Below, piece after piece: positions 5,126 through 5,433 of a stretch of DNA of 5,433 bases (its first letter is position 1; the number at the start of each line of letters is the position of its first letter). Source of the DNA: Candidatus Aquicultor primus (GTDB taxonomy: Bacteria; Actinomycetota; Aquicultoria; Aquicultorales; Aquicultoraceae); the NCBI GenBank assembly GCA_001767575.1, contig MELI01000105.1:7573-13005 (forward strand), given 5' to 3'. A program made the position numbers and the translations under genes. The notes beneath the pieces were generated by a model. It was given only the letters and a program-made list of their open reading frames with translations. It had not been told where the DNA came from and made no database searches.

Positions 5126-5433
5126 ATGTTCGGACTCTTTCAGAAGTCGGACGGAAAACGATCTGATAAATCACACAGGCAGCGCGCTAAGAGCAACAGC
5201 CTGATAGAGCTGGAACAAGTGGTAAAGATATATGAGAACGAGGCAGGTTCTTTCCCGGCGCTCAAAGACATAGACCTGCGCGTCAGCACTCATGAGTTTG
5301 TCGCTATCATCGGAAAGTCCGGCAGCGGCAAGTCCACCCTTATCAATATGATAGCCGGAATCGATAGGCCTACTTCGGGCAGGATCATCGTCGACGGGCA
5401 GGTCATCAATACGCTCAACGAAGGACAAGTCGC
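5126..5433 (+). CDS. ABC transporter ATP-binding protein, N-terminal part (LolD/MacB-like; cut by the window edge)
   Basis: Nucleotide-binding subunit that powers a membrane transporter at the inner face of the membrane. The first 102 residues are present. After a basic, polar lead of about 25 residues comes the usual ABC start: [15 protein letters not shown] with Y36 as the likely A-loop aromatic, then ALKDIDLRV. Walker A is GKSGSGKST at 63-71, with K69 and S70 for nucleotide and magnesium binding, followed by [20 protein letters not shown]. The spacing and [14 protein letters not shown] wording resemble the MacB/LolD/YknY group, which works with FtsX-like permeases in export, lipoprotein release or peptide resistance. 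The Q-loop, signature, Walker B and H-loop lie outside the window, as would any permease partner, so the substrate is unknown. It is transcribed away from dapB and preceded by operator-like repeats. The family is sure; the subgroup is inferred. Confidence 0.93.
   Translation, partial: MFGLFQKSDGKRSDKSHRQRAKSNSLIELEQVVKIYENEAGSFPALKDIDLRVSTHEFVAIIGKSGSGKSTLINMIAGIDRPTSGRIIVDGQVINTLNEGQV

Noticed and set aside
5171..5428. Minus-strand open frame antisense to the ABC ATPase
   Set aside because: Walker A and flanking ABC motifs are clear on the plus strand.

Overview
The window holds part of a bacterial housekeeping cluster on the minus strand, read from right to left: dapB (3836-4621), rnj (2015-3688), uppP (1080-1898) and the first 357 codons of ftsK (1071 down to the left edge). 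At the right end, a divergent ABC-transporter ATPase gene begins on the plus strand at 5126 and runs off the window. The four minus-strand products are identified from family motifs visible in the translations.

Base composition is moderate, roughly half G+C by eye. Several genes have clear Shine-Dalgarno sites, and ftsK appears to start at GTG. The order dapB, ribonuclease J, ftsK recalls the dap-rnj-ftsK/spoIIIE neighbourhoods of Actinomycetota and Bacillota. A Gram-positive-type lineage, perhaps a deep-branching actinobacterial group or a clostridial relative, is therefore my best inference. The phylum cannot be fixed from this window. Two points differ from the usual arrangement: no dapA lies between dapB and rnj, and uppP sits between rnj and ftsK.

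Layout: 1-1071 is the ftsK 5' part (membrane domain, linker, start of the motor alpha domain). 1080-1898 is uppP, only 8 bp from ftsK, so the ftsK ribosome binding site touches the uppP stop codon. 1899-2014 is a 116-bp spacer with small hairpins and no obvious terminator. 2015-3688 is rnj. 3689-3835 is a 147-bp spacer with a perfect 11-bp tandem repeat near rnj and a short unexplained reading frame that overlaps the end of dapB. 3836-4621 is dapB. 4622-5125 is a 504-bp divergent intergenic region with a good dapB promoter, several dyads and an 11-bp element present in both orientations. I see no convincing gene in it.

Three minus-strand genes share an envelope and division theme: DapB makes a precursor of meso-diaminopimelate and lysine, UppP regenerates the lipid carrier for wall polymers, and FtsK moves chromosomal DNA at the division septum. 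RNase J is the RNA-processing member. No exotic system is evident. The most interesting material is the regulatory-looking DNA between dapB and the ABC gene, and the short frame after dapB.
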